Shown here: positions 12,691 through 21,205 of the stretch, piece by piece
Position numbering within the stretch: position 1 is the stretch's first letter
How the letters are laid out: each line of letters begins with the position of its first letter
NCBI GenBank assembly: GCA_017513135.1
Contig: JAFWDH010000022.1
Location: 1-64,000, forward strand
Source: Oscillospiraceae bacterium
GTDB taxonomy: Bacteria; Bacillota; Clostridia; Oscillospirales; Ruminococcaceae
Length of the DNA stretch: 64,000 bases
Reading direction: 5' to 3'
The notes under the pieces: model-generated
The model's database searches: none
Seen by the model: the letters and a program-made list of their open reading frames with translations, nothing else
What the model was told of the DNA's origin: nothing
Position numbers and translations under genes: made by a program

Positions 12691-13926
12691 TCAGTTGTTG
12701 GGATTCTTGTCGAGATCCAGAAGATTGGAAATGTCGGAAGTGAATATAGATTCCGTTTTTGCCGAATTATCTCTGTTTCCGAACCCGATCTTTTCATTCT
12801 TGGAAGTGAAATCCCTGAGCCAGTCATCCCAGTCGGGCTCGGCGGATTTTGCAGGTTCCGGATCAGGCTGCGCAACAGGTGTCTCAGCAACCGGTTCAGG
12901 AGTGACCGTTGCGGGCTCTGCCTTAGGTTCTTCCTTAACTTCCTTGGCGGTTTCATCGGCTTTCTTGGGCTCATCGAATCCTGCTGCGATGGCGGTAATG
13001 GCCATTTCGTCATCCATATCGTCACTGAATGCGACGCCCCAGATGATGTTCGCATCGGGATCTGCAGCTTCCTTGAACATGTTGGCTGCCAGTTCCACAT
13101 CGTTGAGATCGATATCCGCAGATGCAGTGATGTTGAGGATGATCCCCTTGCATCCGTCGATCTTGGTCTCAAGAAGGGGGCTGTCGATCGCCATCGAAGC
13201 GGCGACCCTGGCCTTGTCTTTTCCGGAAGCTCTTCCGACGCCCATATGAGCGTAGCCCATATTCTTCATGACAGACTCAACATCAGCGAAGTCGAGGTTG
13301 ATGAGTCCGGGAACATTGATCGCCTCGGATATGCACTGTACGCCCTGACGGAGCACGTTGTCGGCCATGTCGAATGCGTTCTTGAGCGTGATAGGCTCGT
13401 CAGTCTCAAGAAGCTTGAGCCTGTCGTTCGGTATTACGATCAGGGAGTCCACGTGCTGACGGAGCTGCTCAAGGCCCGCTTCCGCAAGACGCATCTTCCT
13501 TTTTCCCTCAAATGAGAAAGGCTTCGTAACGATCGCGACTGTGAGGATGCCCTGCTCCTTTGCGATCTCTGCGACTATAGGGGCAGCTCCTGTCCCGGTA
13601 CCGCCGCCCATTCCGGCAGTGACAAAGACCATATTCGCACCCTTGAGTGCGGCAGCGATCTCCTCCCTGCTCTCTTCAGCAGCGCGTTTGCCCTTATCGG
13701 GATCACCGCCGGCTCCGAGTCCGTGAGTGAGCTTATCCCCGATCTGAAGCTTGTAGGTGGCTTTGCTGTATTTAAGTATCTGGCTGTCCGTGTTCATCGC
13801 AATGAGCTCGACGCCCTGTATCCCGGCATCCGACATGCGGTTTACGGCATTTCCGCCGCCTCCGCCGACACCGATAACTTTAATGTTAGTCGTGTACTGA
13901 GTTTCATCATCAAGTCTGAAGTTCAT
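12691..13926 (-). CDS. ftsZ: Cell division GTPase FtsZ
   Basis: Predicted 411 aa. The tubulin-like core shows [14 protein letters not shown], the GTP-binding signature [12 protein letters not shown], and the T7-loop region [17 protein letters not shown]. It polymerizes into the Z ring at midcell and recruits the divisome. After the core (about residue 315) comes an acidic Pro/Ala/Glu linker. The usual C-terminal peptide with DIPxFLR is not obvious; the protein ends [15 protein letters not shown], and WDDWLRDF lies about 40 residues earlier. The gene is last of the division cluster, 157 bases after ftsQ, and is followed by the DivIVA-like gene. Confidence 0.97.
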   Translation of the reverse strand: MNFRLDDETQYTTNIKVIGVGGGGGNAVNRMSDAGIQGVELIAMNTDSQILKYSKATYKLQIGDKLTHGLGAGGDPDKGKRAAEESREEIAAALKGANMVFVTAGMGGGTGTGAAPIVAEIAKEQGILTVAIVTKPFSFEGKRKMRLAEAGLEQLRQHVDSLIVIPNDRLKLLETDEPITLKNAFDMADNVLRQGVQCISEAINVPGLINLDFADVESVMKNMGYAHMGVGRASGKDKARVAASMAIDSPLLETKIDGCKGIILNITASADIDLNDVELAANMFKEAADPDANIIWGVAFSDDMDDEMAITAIAAGFDEPKKADETAKEVKEEPKAEPATVTPEPVAETPVAQPDPEPAKSAEPDWDDWLRDFTSKNEKIGFGNRDNSAKTESIFTSDISNLLDLDKNPNN

Positions 13927-14083
13927 GTCTCAGGACTAAGCCTCCTCATTTCAATATAAACTAAAGTGAGTGCAACGCCGTCCGGCATGCACCGCTTGAT
14001 TCACATACTACTAGATTATAACCTTTTTTTTCGTCAAATGCGATATCACTATTACATATAGTGCTGGCCTCATCTGCCGGATA

Positions 14084-14902
14084 TCATTTCAGGCCGATTA
14101 TAGACTCCGATATCGCGGCGGCAAGTTCTTCCCCGCTTCGGGGTGCAAATGTCGCTTTTCCGCTGACCGACAGATCAAGTATGCCTGTGTCTTCTGCTGT
14201 CAGCTGGTTGTTCATCATCTCGGAGAGCATGAGGAACTTCCTTTCCAGATCGCCCGACGTTCCGAATCTGACCAGTATTCTCTCGTCCATCAGGAGCGAA
14301 AGCTCAAGCCTGTCAGACGTATTGATCGCTGTGGCATCCGAGAGAAGGTCCATGGAGGACAGAAAGCGTATCATATCCTTAAGATTCTTCACTGAGAACT
14401 CATCTTCTGTATTCAGAGCCTCACCGGGAGTTCTGGACAAAGGGTCGAGTCCGTAGATCATAAGCGCTTTACCCGCATAGTTGTTCAGGGAGCTGATTAT
14501 CTTCATATCCTGTGAAAGAATCAGAAATCCGTCATGACATACAAGTACCAGAGCATTGTCTGCTTCCTTGACAGAGATCATCACAGTGGACGGCAGATAC
14601 CTTTTGATGATGACTTCTGAAATATACGGAAGCTCTCTCATTATCTTGTTCTTAGTGTTGTACGCGGAAAATCTGAAGATATTGTCGCCCTTCCTGAGTC
14701 CTGAGGCATTTGACACTTCCTGCTTGGTATAGATCTCAAGCGTTCCTCTTACCTCGACATTCTCGATGTTGAAAAAGACTGTGAGCGACAGCACGATGCC
14801 GGTGACGACAGCAGCAAAAATCAGAATAGCCGAGATCCGCCTCCATATGTATACAGAGGCGGTCTTCTTTCTCTTTCTTCTGCTGTTATTGACTTCGGCC
14901 AA
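14084..14902 (-). CDS. ftsQ: Cell division protein FtsQ/DivIB
   Basis: Predicted 272 aa starting at TTG, four bases after the murG stop. A basic cytoplasmic N terminus (NSRRKRKKTASVYIWRR) precedes one membrane span at about 21-45 (ISAILIFAAVVTGIVLSL) and a POTRA domain (VEVRGTLEIYTKQEVSNASGL), then the beta domain. It is a bitopic divisome protein that holds the FtsB/FtsL-type complex and helps activate septal wall synthesis. The length fits the family. The beginning of the reading frame (TTG) is supported by spacing and by the family-like N terminus. Confidence 0.88.
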   Translation of the reverse strand: MAEVNNSRRKRKKTASVYIWRRISAILIFAAVVTGIVLSLTVFFNIENVEVRGTLEIYTKQEVSNASGLRKGDNIFRFSAYNTKNKIMRELPYISEVIIKRYLPSTVMISVKEADNALVLVCHDGFLILSQDMKIISSLNNYAGKALMIYGLDPLSRTPGEALNTEDEFSVKNLKDMIRFLSSMDLLSDATAINTSDRLELSLLMDERILVRFGTSGDLERKFLMLSEMMNNQLTAEDTGILDLSVSGKATFAPRSGEELAAAISESIIGLK

Positions 14903-14906
14903 TACG

Positions 14907-16025
14907 TCAACCCCGCATCAATTCTTTTATTTTCTCATATATCACAGCCGATGCCTGTGGAGTAGCAATGCTTCTGGCTGCAATTCCCATCTCTTTCAGT
15001 TGCTCACCGTCTTCGGCGAGAGCGATTATCCTCTCTGCCGTCCTGTCAGGCTCCATATCCTTCTCTTCCTCAAGAACCGCAGCTCCTCTGCTGGAAAGTG
15101 TGAGTGCATTGAAATACTGATGGTTCTCCGTGACGTGCGGGGAAGGAATAAGATATGATGCCTTTCCTGCGGCAGCAAGTTCACTGATCGTAATGGCTCC
15201 GCTGCGCGAGACAACAAGATCGGAAGCCGCCAGACAGTCCGGCATATCGTCGATATATACGCTGACTCTGCATGGCAGGTCGTTCAGGCTGACGCCTTCC
15301 TTCTCGAGCTCAGACGGGAAGGTACTGGTATCGTAGGCTCCGGTCGCGTGAATGAAGAAGATATCGTCTCTTCCTTTGCATTTTATGAATACTCTGGCTG
15401 CGACATCGTTTATCACTTTTGCTCCATTCGATCCGCCGAACGACAATATGCAGGTCCTGTTCCCTACTCCCAGCCTGTTCCTTGCAGTCTCTCTATCCGC
15501 TTCCAGCACAGCTCTCGAGACCGGATTTCCGACTACCACAGTCTTTTCGGGCCTTCCTATCTTTTCCTTTGCGTCATCATTAGGAGCGAGTATCAGATCA
15601 ACGAACCTCGACAGTATCCTTGTCGTGACTCCGGGGAATGAGTTCTGTTCATGAATGGCTGTCTTTATTCCCATCAGGGAAGCCTGAAACACGACCGGTC
15701 CGCTCACGTAACCGCCGCATCCGATCACGATATCAGGCTCGAATTCTCTGAAGAATCTTCTCACCTTAAAACTTGATTTTACAATCAGCCTTAGAGAATT
15801 AAGGTTATACCGTATGTCTTCCAATTTGAAACTGCGCATGAATCCCCAGACATCAATGGGTACAAGCCTGAATCCTCTGGAAGTGACGAGACTGTTTTCC
15901 ATCCCGTCCTCTCTTCCCATAAAGACTATCTCGGAATCAGGCTCAGATCTGAGTATCTCGTCTGCGATAGCAAGAGCTGGGTTTATATGTCCGGCTGTAC
16001 CACCGGCAGCAATTACAGCTTTCAT
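14907..16025 (-). CDS. murG: MurG, lipid II synthase
   Basis: Predicted 372 aa. Transfers GlcNAc from UDP-GlcNAc to lipid I, making lipid II on the inner membrane face. The N-terminal GGTAGHINPALAIADE is the lipid-binding glycine loop. Mid-protein AIHEQNSFPGVTTR and VVGNPVSRAV, and C-terminal VVSRSGAITISELAAAGKASYLIPSP with HVTENHQYFNA, form the donor-binding region. Its ATG overlaps the ftsW stop by one base (TAATG). Usual family length. Confidence 0.96.
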   Translation of the reverse strand: MKAVIAAGGTAGHINPALAIADEILRSEPDSEIVFMGREDGMENSLVTSRGFRLVPIDVWGFMRSFKLEDIRYNLNSLRLIVKSSFKVRRFFREFEPDIVIGCGGYVSGPVVFQASLMGIKTAIHEQNSFPGVTTRILSRFVDLILAPNDDAKEKIGRPEKTVVVGNPVSRAVLEADRETARNRLGVGNRTCILSFGGSNGAKVINDVAARVFIKCKGRDDIFFIHATGAYDTSTFPSELEKEGVSLNDLPCRVSVYIDDMPDCLAASDLVVSRSGAITISELAAAGKASYLIPSPHVTENHQYFNALTLSSRGAAVLEEEKDMEPDRTAERIIALAEDGEQLKEMGIAARSIATPQASAVIYEKIKELMRG

Positions 16026-17176
16026 TATTGTTCTTCCTCTTCGATCATCGACTCATCCTGACTGTAGACGTCACTGTATCTCGCAACCGACAGCACAACT
16101 CCCACTGCGCACAGGAGTATAAGGATGGAAGTGCCTCCCTGACTGAAGAACGGGAGGCTTATTCCCGTGTTCGGAACAGAAGCCGTTACAACGGCTATGT
16201 TCAGCAGCGTCTGCACGGCTATCTGAGATGTCACTCCTGCAACCAAAAGCGATCCGAAACGGTCTTTTGAGTTCATGGCGATATGTATTCCGCGCAGGAA
16301 GAATGCCATAAAGAGACATATTATGATAAATGCTCCCATGAACCCGATCTCTTCACAGATTATCGAAAGGATAAAGTCATTCTGAGGTTCAGGAACATAG
16401 AGCTGTTTCTGTCTGGAGTTGCCTAGTCCGAGTCCGAAGAATCCTCCTGATCCTATCGCCAGAAGAGCCTGATAGATCTGCCAGCCTTCAGACTCACCTC
16501 CGCCGCCGTTGATCAGTGTCGCGATCCTGTCACGGGCATATTCAAACTGTGGAAGGAACATGATCAGGGATGCAAGTGCGGATGCTCCAGCTGTACCGCT
16601 TATCAGGAAATGCAGTATCTTTGCCCCTCCTATCAGAAGCACCACGCTGCCGAATATGATCAGCTGAATGGTTCCGGATATGTGAGGCTGTTTGATCATG
16701 ACCGCCGCAGGCAGCACGAGCAGTATCATCATCGGCACGAATCCCTTCCAGAACGATTCAAGTCTGGATGGGCGTATGGATATCAGATGTGCAAACAGGA
16801 TTATGATAGCGAACTTCATCGCCTCAGACGGCTGGAACGTGAATCCTCCTAAGATGATCCATCTTTTTGCATCGTTTATGGGAGGCATAGTCAGCGTCAC
16901 GACAAGAAGGCCAAGGGAACCGAGATAAATCAGTCCGGCAAACTTGTGCAGTATCGTGTACGGGATATACGAGATGATGATCATCATCACAAGGCCGACC
17001 GCTGCGAACTTTGCCTGCTTTTTTATGTAGTAAAAGCCGTCATTCTTGTAATAGATTGCGTTCGCGTAACTGGCAGAGAACATCATGACAAGGCCGATCA
17101 GGACTAGGACGATCACAAGAATGAGCATCACCCTGTCCGTTTTCGGCGCACTGTTTTTTCTTAATCTCTCAGCCAT
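16025..17176 (-). CDS. ftsW: FtsW, SEDS-family septal glycosyltransferase
   Basis: Predicted 383 aa with about ten membrane spans. Visible SEDS features: YIPYTILHKFAG early, WIILGGFTFQPSEAMKFAII, ALLAIGSGGFFGLGLGNSRQKQLYVPEPQNDF split by a periplasmic loop, FIFSIICEEIGFMGA-like LSIICEEIGFMGA, and the terminal PFFSQGGTSILILLCAVG. It polymerizes lipid II at the septum together with the class B PBP upstream in this cluster. No murD precedes it here, unlike the common gene order. Confidence 0.94.
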   Translation of the reverse strand: MAERLRKNSAPKTDRVMLILVIVLVLIGLVMMFSASYANAIYYKNDGFYYIKKQAKFAAVGLVMMIIISYIPYTILHKFAGLIYLGSLGLLVVTLTMPPINDAKRWIILGGFTFQPSEAMKFAIIILFAHLISIRPSRLESFWKGFVPMMILLVLPAAVMIKQPHISGTIQLIIFGSVVLLIGGAKILHFLISGTAGASALASLIMFLPQFEYARDRIATLINGGGGESEGWQIYQALLAIGSGGFFGLGLGNSRQKQLYVPEPQNDFILSIICEEIGFMGAFIIICLFMAFFLRGIHIAMNSKDRFGSLLVAGVTSQIAVQTLLNIAVVTASVPNTGISLPFFSQGGTSILILLCAVGVVLSVARYSDVYSQDESMIEEEEQ

Positions 17177-17193
17177 ATGTAAGCCCTTTCAGA

Positions 17194-18204
17194 TCAGCTG
17201 ATCATCGTCATATATATCGAGATCAGACTTCCGACCAGCGAGATAATGGAGAATACTGCCACTATCTTCTCTTCCGACCAGCCGCACATCTCAAAGTGAT
17301 GGTGGATAGGCGCCATCTTGAAGATGCGCTTTCCGTGTGTAGCCTTGAAATACAGCACCTGGATGATATCGGAGAACGCTTCGATCACAAAAAGAACACC
17401 TGATACAAGCATCAGGAACTCCCTCTTGCAGCCGAAGGACATGGCTACTACCGCACCTCCGAGGAACATGGAACCGGTATCGCCCATGAACACCTTGGCA
17501 GGCTTGAAGTTCCAGTACAGGAATCCTATCAGGGATGCCCCGACCGCTGCAGAAAGTATCAAATTGCCCGGGTTGTTCAGCAGAGATGAGATTACCATAA
17601 AGCCGACCGCAGCGACCATAGTCGCAGAGCCTGCAAGGCCGTCCACGCCGTCGGTAAGGTTAACTGCATTTACTATCCCTACTATTGAAAAGACCATCAG
17701 CGGATAGTACAGGAAGCCGAACTCCACGTCTCCGAAGAACGGAAGCCAGATCGTTGTAGAGCAGCTTCCCCAGAAATGCATCGCTATGAGGTAGGCAGCC
17801 GACACTATGACCTGCAGAACGATCTTCTGCATCGCTGTAAGACCCATGTTCTGATGATTCATTATCTTGTGGTAATCATCGTCAAACCCGATAAGGGCGA
17901 ACGCAAGACAGCAGACCAGATTGATCACAAGTCTTTTCCATTCGATGCTCATATCTACGGACATCGAGGTATCAGTCGTATTAATCAGGAGCAGATATCC
18001 GCACGCAGATGCCAGCAGCGTTCCCGCTATGAACATCAGTCCGCCCATAGTGGGCGTTCCTTCTTTATATTTATGCCAGGTAGGGCCGATCTCATTGATG
18101 ACCTGTCCCAGCTTAAGAGCTCTCAGCCACGGAACAAGTCTGAACCCTATCAGCCACGAAAGCAGGAATGAGACGACCGCAGTAGCGGCAACAGAAATAA
18201 TCAT
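17194..18204 (-). CDS. mraY: MraY, phospho-MurNAc-pentapeptide transferase
   Basis: Predicted 336 aa, ten-span membrane enzyme joining UDP-MurNAc-pentapeptide to undecaprenyl phosphate (lipid I). Visible motifs: HKYKEGTPTMGGLMFI, FALIGFDDDYHKI with the catalytic aspartates, NLTDGVDGLAGSATM, FMGDTGSMFLGGAV, and KMAPIHHHFEMCGWSEEKIV. Its start overlaps the murF stop by four bases (ATGA). Usual length and gene order. Confidence 0.96.
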   Translation of the reverse strand: MIISVAATAVVSFLLSWLIGFRLVPWLRALKLGQVINEIGPTWHKYKEGTPTMGGLMFIAGTLLASACGYLLLINTTDTSMSVDMSIEWKRLVINLVCCLAFALIGFDDDYHKIMNHQNMGLTAMQKIVLQVIVSAAYLIAMHFWGSCSTTIWLPFFGDVEFGFLYYPLMVFSIVGIVNAVNLTDGVDGLAGSATMVAAVGFMVISSLLNNPGNLILSAAVGASLIGFLYWNFKPAKVFMGDTGSMFLGGAVVAMSFGCKREFLMLVSGVLFVIEAFSDIIQVLYFKATHGKRIFKMAPIHHHFEMCGWSEEKIVAVFSIISLVGSLISIYMTMIS

Positions 18205-19601
18205 TTTTGTTCTTCCCCGTAAAAAATACTTATTACATCCTCAAGAGCCATTCCTCTCGACCCTTTGAAAAGGACGGTATCACCGGCAGATGTTATGCTC
18301 AAAAGATAATCTGCCAGTTCAGTCTTGTCAGTGAAGTGCTTTACCTGAGGAGCACCGGCTGCAGTCGCCGCTTCGGCGGTAAGTCTGGTCATATCGCCGT
18401 AGCAGAGGATAACGTCAATGCCGAAATTGGCGGCAAGCATTCCGACCTTTCTGTGAGCTTCTTCCGAAACAGCTCCGAGTTCAAGCATGTCGCCGAGTAC
18501 CGCGATACGGAACCGGTCGCAGCTCAGATCCGAAAGTATCCTGAGCGACGCTTCCATAGACTCCGGAGCTGCGTTGTAACAGTCTTCTATCACTGTCATG
18601 CCTCTGACTTTTCTGAACCTCTGTCTCATTCCGGCAGGCTGATAGTTGGACAGTGCTGCAGCGCATTTAGCCGGATCGAATCCCAGACGGGTCGCCAGCG
18701 CGTAAGCCGCAAGAGCATCCTTGACATTGTGAAGTCCGGAACAGGGTATCATCACCCTGAAAGTGCCGAACTCACAGTCAGAGATAGTGAATTCAGACGG
18801 AAAGCTCTTGTAGTATATATCTTTTGCCGCGACATCATAATTCCTGTCTTCTGTACCGAACGTGACTACAGGGACCGGGATACTGTCTATCGCACCGGTG
18901 AGATAAGGATCATCCCCGTTTATCACGAGGAACCCGTCTTTATCCATACCGTCAGTAATCTCAAGTTTTGCCTTGAGGATGTTCTCGCGCGAGCCGAGCA
19001 TCTCTATATGCGAAACACCGATATACGTGATTATCCCGGCATGTGGCTTTGCGCACTTTGAAAGCCTGCTGATCTCGCCGAGACCGCTCATACCCATTTC
19101 GAGCACGGCGAGTCTGGTATCGTCGTCCATCCTGAACACTGTCTCAGGGAGGCCGATCTCGTTGTTCCTGTTCTCAAAATTCTTGAGGGTGTTGCTCTCA
19201 AACGACTCAAAGATGGCTGCCACCATCTCTTTTGTCGTGGTCTTCCCGACTGAGCCCGTTACCGCCACTACGGTGGGATCGAACTGGCTTCTGTAATTAC
19301 CTGCTATAGCGCAGAGAGCATCTCTGGTATCTTCGACTCTGACGAGTCCTTTTCCCTCTCCTCTCGTTACGACAGCCGCTTCAGCACCGCAAGACAGAGC
19401 CTGCTCTGCAAAATCGTTTCCGTCGAAATTCTCGCCTTTTATAGCAACGAAAAGCGATCCCGGCGCCGCTTTTCTGGAATCCGTTACGACGCTGTTTATC
19501 TCGACGTCCGGAACTTCTGTTTCTGTGACCCCTTTCAAAAGGACCTTCAAGCTAGTAGGCTTCATCTGTTTTCGGTGTTTCATCGGTTGACTTTGAAACA
19601 C
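18201..19601 (-). CDS. murF: MurF, D-Ala-D-Ala ligase of the wall precursor
   Basis: Predicted 466 aa starting at a GTG close behind TGGAGGA. Adds D-Ala-D-Ala to the UDP-MurNAc-tripeptide using ATP. Motifs: TDSRKAAPGSLFVAIKG (uridine end), VTGSVGKTTTKEMVA (ATP loop), NFENRNNEIGLPETVF, VLEMGMSGLGEISRL, and ENCYNAAPESM-like EDCYNAAPESMEA with VLGDMLELG. Cytoplasmic. In an operon between murE and mraY. An ATG 18 bases further in is an alternative start but lacks a ribosome site. Confidence 0.94.
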   Translation of the reverse strand: MFQSQPMKHRKQMKPTSLKVLLKGVTETEVPDVEINSVVTDSRKAAPGSLFVAIKGENFDGNDFAEQALSCGAEAAVVTRGEGKGLVRVEDTRDALCAIAGNYRSQFDPTVVAVTGSVGKTTTKEMVAAIFESFESNTLKNFENRNNEIGLPETVFRMDDDTRLAVLEMGMSGLGEISRLSKCAKPHAGIITYIGVSHIEMLGSRENILKAKLEITDGMDKDGFLVINGDDPYLTGAIDSIPVPVVTFGTEDRNYDVAAKDIYYKSFPSEFTISDCEFGTFRVMIPCSGLHNVKDALAAYALATRLGFDPAKCAAALSNYQPAGMRQRFRKVRGMTVIEDCYNAAPESMEASLRILSDLSCDRFRIAVLGDMLELGAVSEEAHRKVGMLAANFGIDVILCYGDMTRLTAEAATAAGAPQVKHFTDKTELADYLLSITSAGDTVLFKGSRGMALEDVISIFYGEEQK

Positions 19602-19651
19602 TGTCCTCCATTCCGTTTGTAATCAATCTCAGTGCAGGAAGCCGGTGAACA

Positions 19652-21166
19652 TCACCCGTTCAGCGACACTCCCTCATCATATTCCTTCAGGTATTTCTGC
19701 ATGAACTCCAGATCGCTGGGATAATCCACGAAATCAAACCCTCTGGCCATATAGGACGAATCTCCCTTGCCCATAGCTATGACGACTTTCGGTCCCAGTG
19801 TTCTGTCGAGAATCGCCCTTCCTATAGCCTCTCCCCTGTCATCTATTATCTCGTAGGGGCATTTTGTGATATTTGCTGCGATCTCCGAAGAGATCTTCTG
19901 AAGCGGTTCATTTCCCGGATCATCTTCTGTGACGAGTATCAGATCACAGTATTTTTCAGCAGTGACCGGCAGGTCATGCCTCCTCATCTCAGCTCTTCCT
20001 CCCGCAGCCCCGAAGACCGCGACGATCTTCTTTCCGGGATATTCTATCTTGGCGGATCTGAACGTAGCTTCATAGCTGAGCTGATTGTGAGCGTAGTTCA
20101 CTATCCCTATCACATCTCCGTCCCTGCTGGAAAAAACTTCGTTCCTTCCGGGAGCGTGTGAAACTGCGAGGGCAGATACAACGCAGCGCTCAGGCACACC
20201 GAGCACATAAGACATCGCGATGGCCGCAAGCGCATTTGAGACATTGAAGATGCCCGGCATCGAAAGTGAAAAATCGGTCTCATACTCGGGCGTTCTCACA
20301 TGGAACAGAGTATGTCCATTCTCCTTGCGGATATCAGAACAGTATATGTCGTCCTGCGGACGCGGTCCGAATGTTACTATGCGGCTCTTCCCTGTGCCGT
20401 ACTCTATGATCCTGTCAAAATGATCGCTTTCTGAATTCACGCACACGCAGTCGGAAACGTCGAACATTTTCAGTTTGGAACTGAAATAGTCCTCAAAATC
20501 GCTGTGCTCTACGGGACTTATATGGTCTATACCGATATTCAGGAAGCACCCGACCTTGAAACGTATGCCTTCTACACGTTCATATTTAAAGGCCTGGCTG
20601 GACACCTCAAGAACCATATGAGAAATACCGCTGTCTGCAGCGTTGCGGCAGTGGCGATAGACATCGATGGGTTCCGGTGTCGTGAGATGAGATTCAAATC
20701 TCTCTTTTCCGTCATATGTCAGGATCGTCGAGATTATCGCTGACTCAGGTCTGGAAGTCTCCTCCATCCATCTGTTCAATATGCTGTTGAGAAAATGAGC
20801 GGTCGTGCTCTTTCCCTTCGTCCCTGTTATGCCTGCTATGGTGAGTTCAGCGGGAGCATTCTCAAAGAACATCTGCGCCGCAAGCACCATGGCATGCCTG
20901 ACATTGTTCACCAGTATGAACGGCTCGGCGCCTTCGATGCGTTTCTCACCTATCAGTGCGACAGCGCCGGATCCCAGCGCCTGGATCGCATACTTTGGAA
21001 GAAAATTCGCCCCTTTGCATATAAACAAGGTCTGTGGTGTGACTTCTCTGGAGTCGAATGTAAGGTTTTTTACCTCAGTTGATAATATTTCCGCGGAGAG
21101 CTCGCAAACAGGATCTAGCCCGTTCTCTCTCAGCAGATCAACATATTCTGACAAGGCATGGTTCAT
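19652..21166 (-). CDS. murE: MurE-type UDP-MurNAc-tripeptide ligase, probably not diaminopimelate type
   Basis: Predicted 504 aa from the ATG at 21166, which follows AAAAGGAG; the open frame extends seven codons further. Mur ligase motifs: FDSREVTPQTLFIC, GITGTKGKSTTAHF (ATP loop 115-120), LEVSSQAFKYERV, and NYAHNQLSYE in place of the usual DYAHTP. The amino-acid specificity motif reads EDDPGNEP (414-421) rather than the DNPR of diaminopimelate-adding enzymes, so another diamino acid such as lysine is likely. The GCGGDRD region is also changed to GAAGGRAEMRR. In the wall operon between the PBP and murF. Confidence 0.88.
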   Translation of the reverse strand: MNHALSEYVDLLRENGLDPVCELSAEILSTEVKNLTFDSREVTPQTLFICKGANFLPKYAIQALGSGAVALIGEKRIEGAEPFILVNNVRHAMVLAAQMFFENAPAELTIAGITGTKGKSTTAHFLNSILNRWMEETSRPESAIISTILTYDGKERFESHLTTPEPIDVYRHCRNAADSGISHMVLEVSSQAFKYERVEGIRFKVGCFLNIGIDHISPVEHSDFEDYFSSKLKMFDVSDCVCVNSESDHFDRIIEYGTGKSRIVTFGPRPQDDIYCSDIRKENGHTLFHVRTPEYETDFSLSMPGIFNVSNALAAIAMSYVLGVPERCVVSALAVSHAPGRNEVFSSRDGDVIGIVNYAHNQLSYEATFRSAKIEYPGKKIVAVFGAAGGRAEMRRHDLPVTAEKYCDLILVTEDDPGNEPLQKISSEIAANITKCPYEIIDDRGEAIGRAILDRTLGPKVVIAMGKGDSSYMARGFDFVDYPSDLEFMQKYLKEYDEGVSLNG

Positions 21167-21205
21167 TGGATGTACTCCTTTTGACATAGCCGCTATGAAT
21201 GTGTT

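Noticed and set aside
13246-13515. Rightward open frames opposite ftsZ and other wall genes
   Set aside because: They are antisense shadows caused by codon bias, without ribosome sites or family-like sequence.
14048-14064. CACTAT/ATAGTG inverted repeat downstream of ftsQ
   Set aside because: Short, AT-rich and without a T run on either strand. A nearby TATAAT (about 14014-14019, minus strand) could serve ftsZ, but the TTGACG upstream is only 11 bases away, so no promoter was called.
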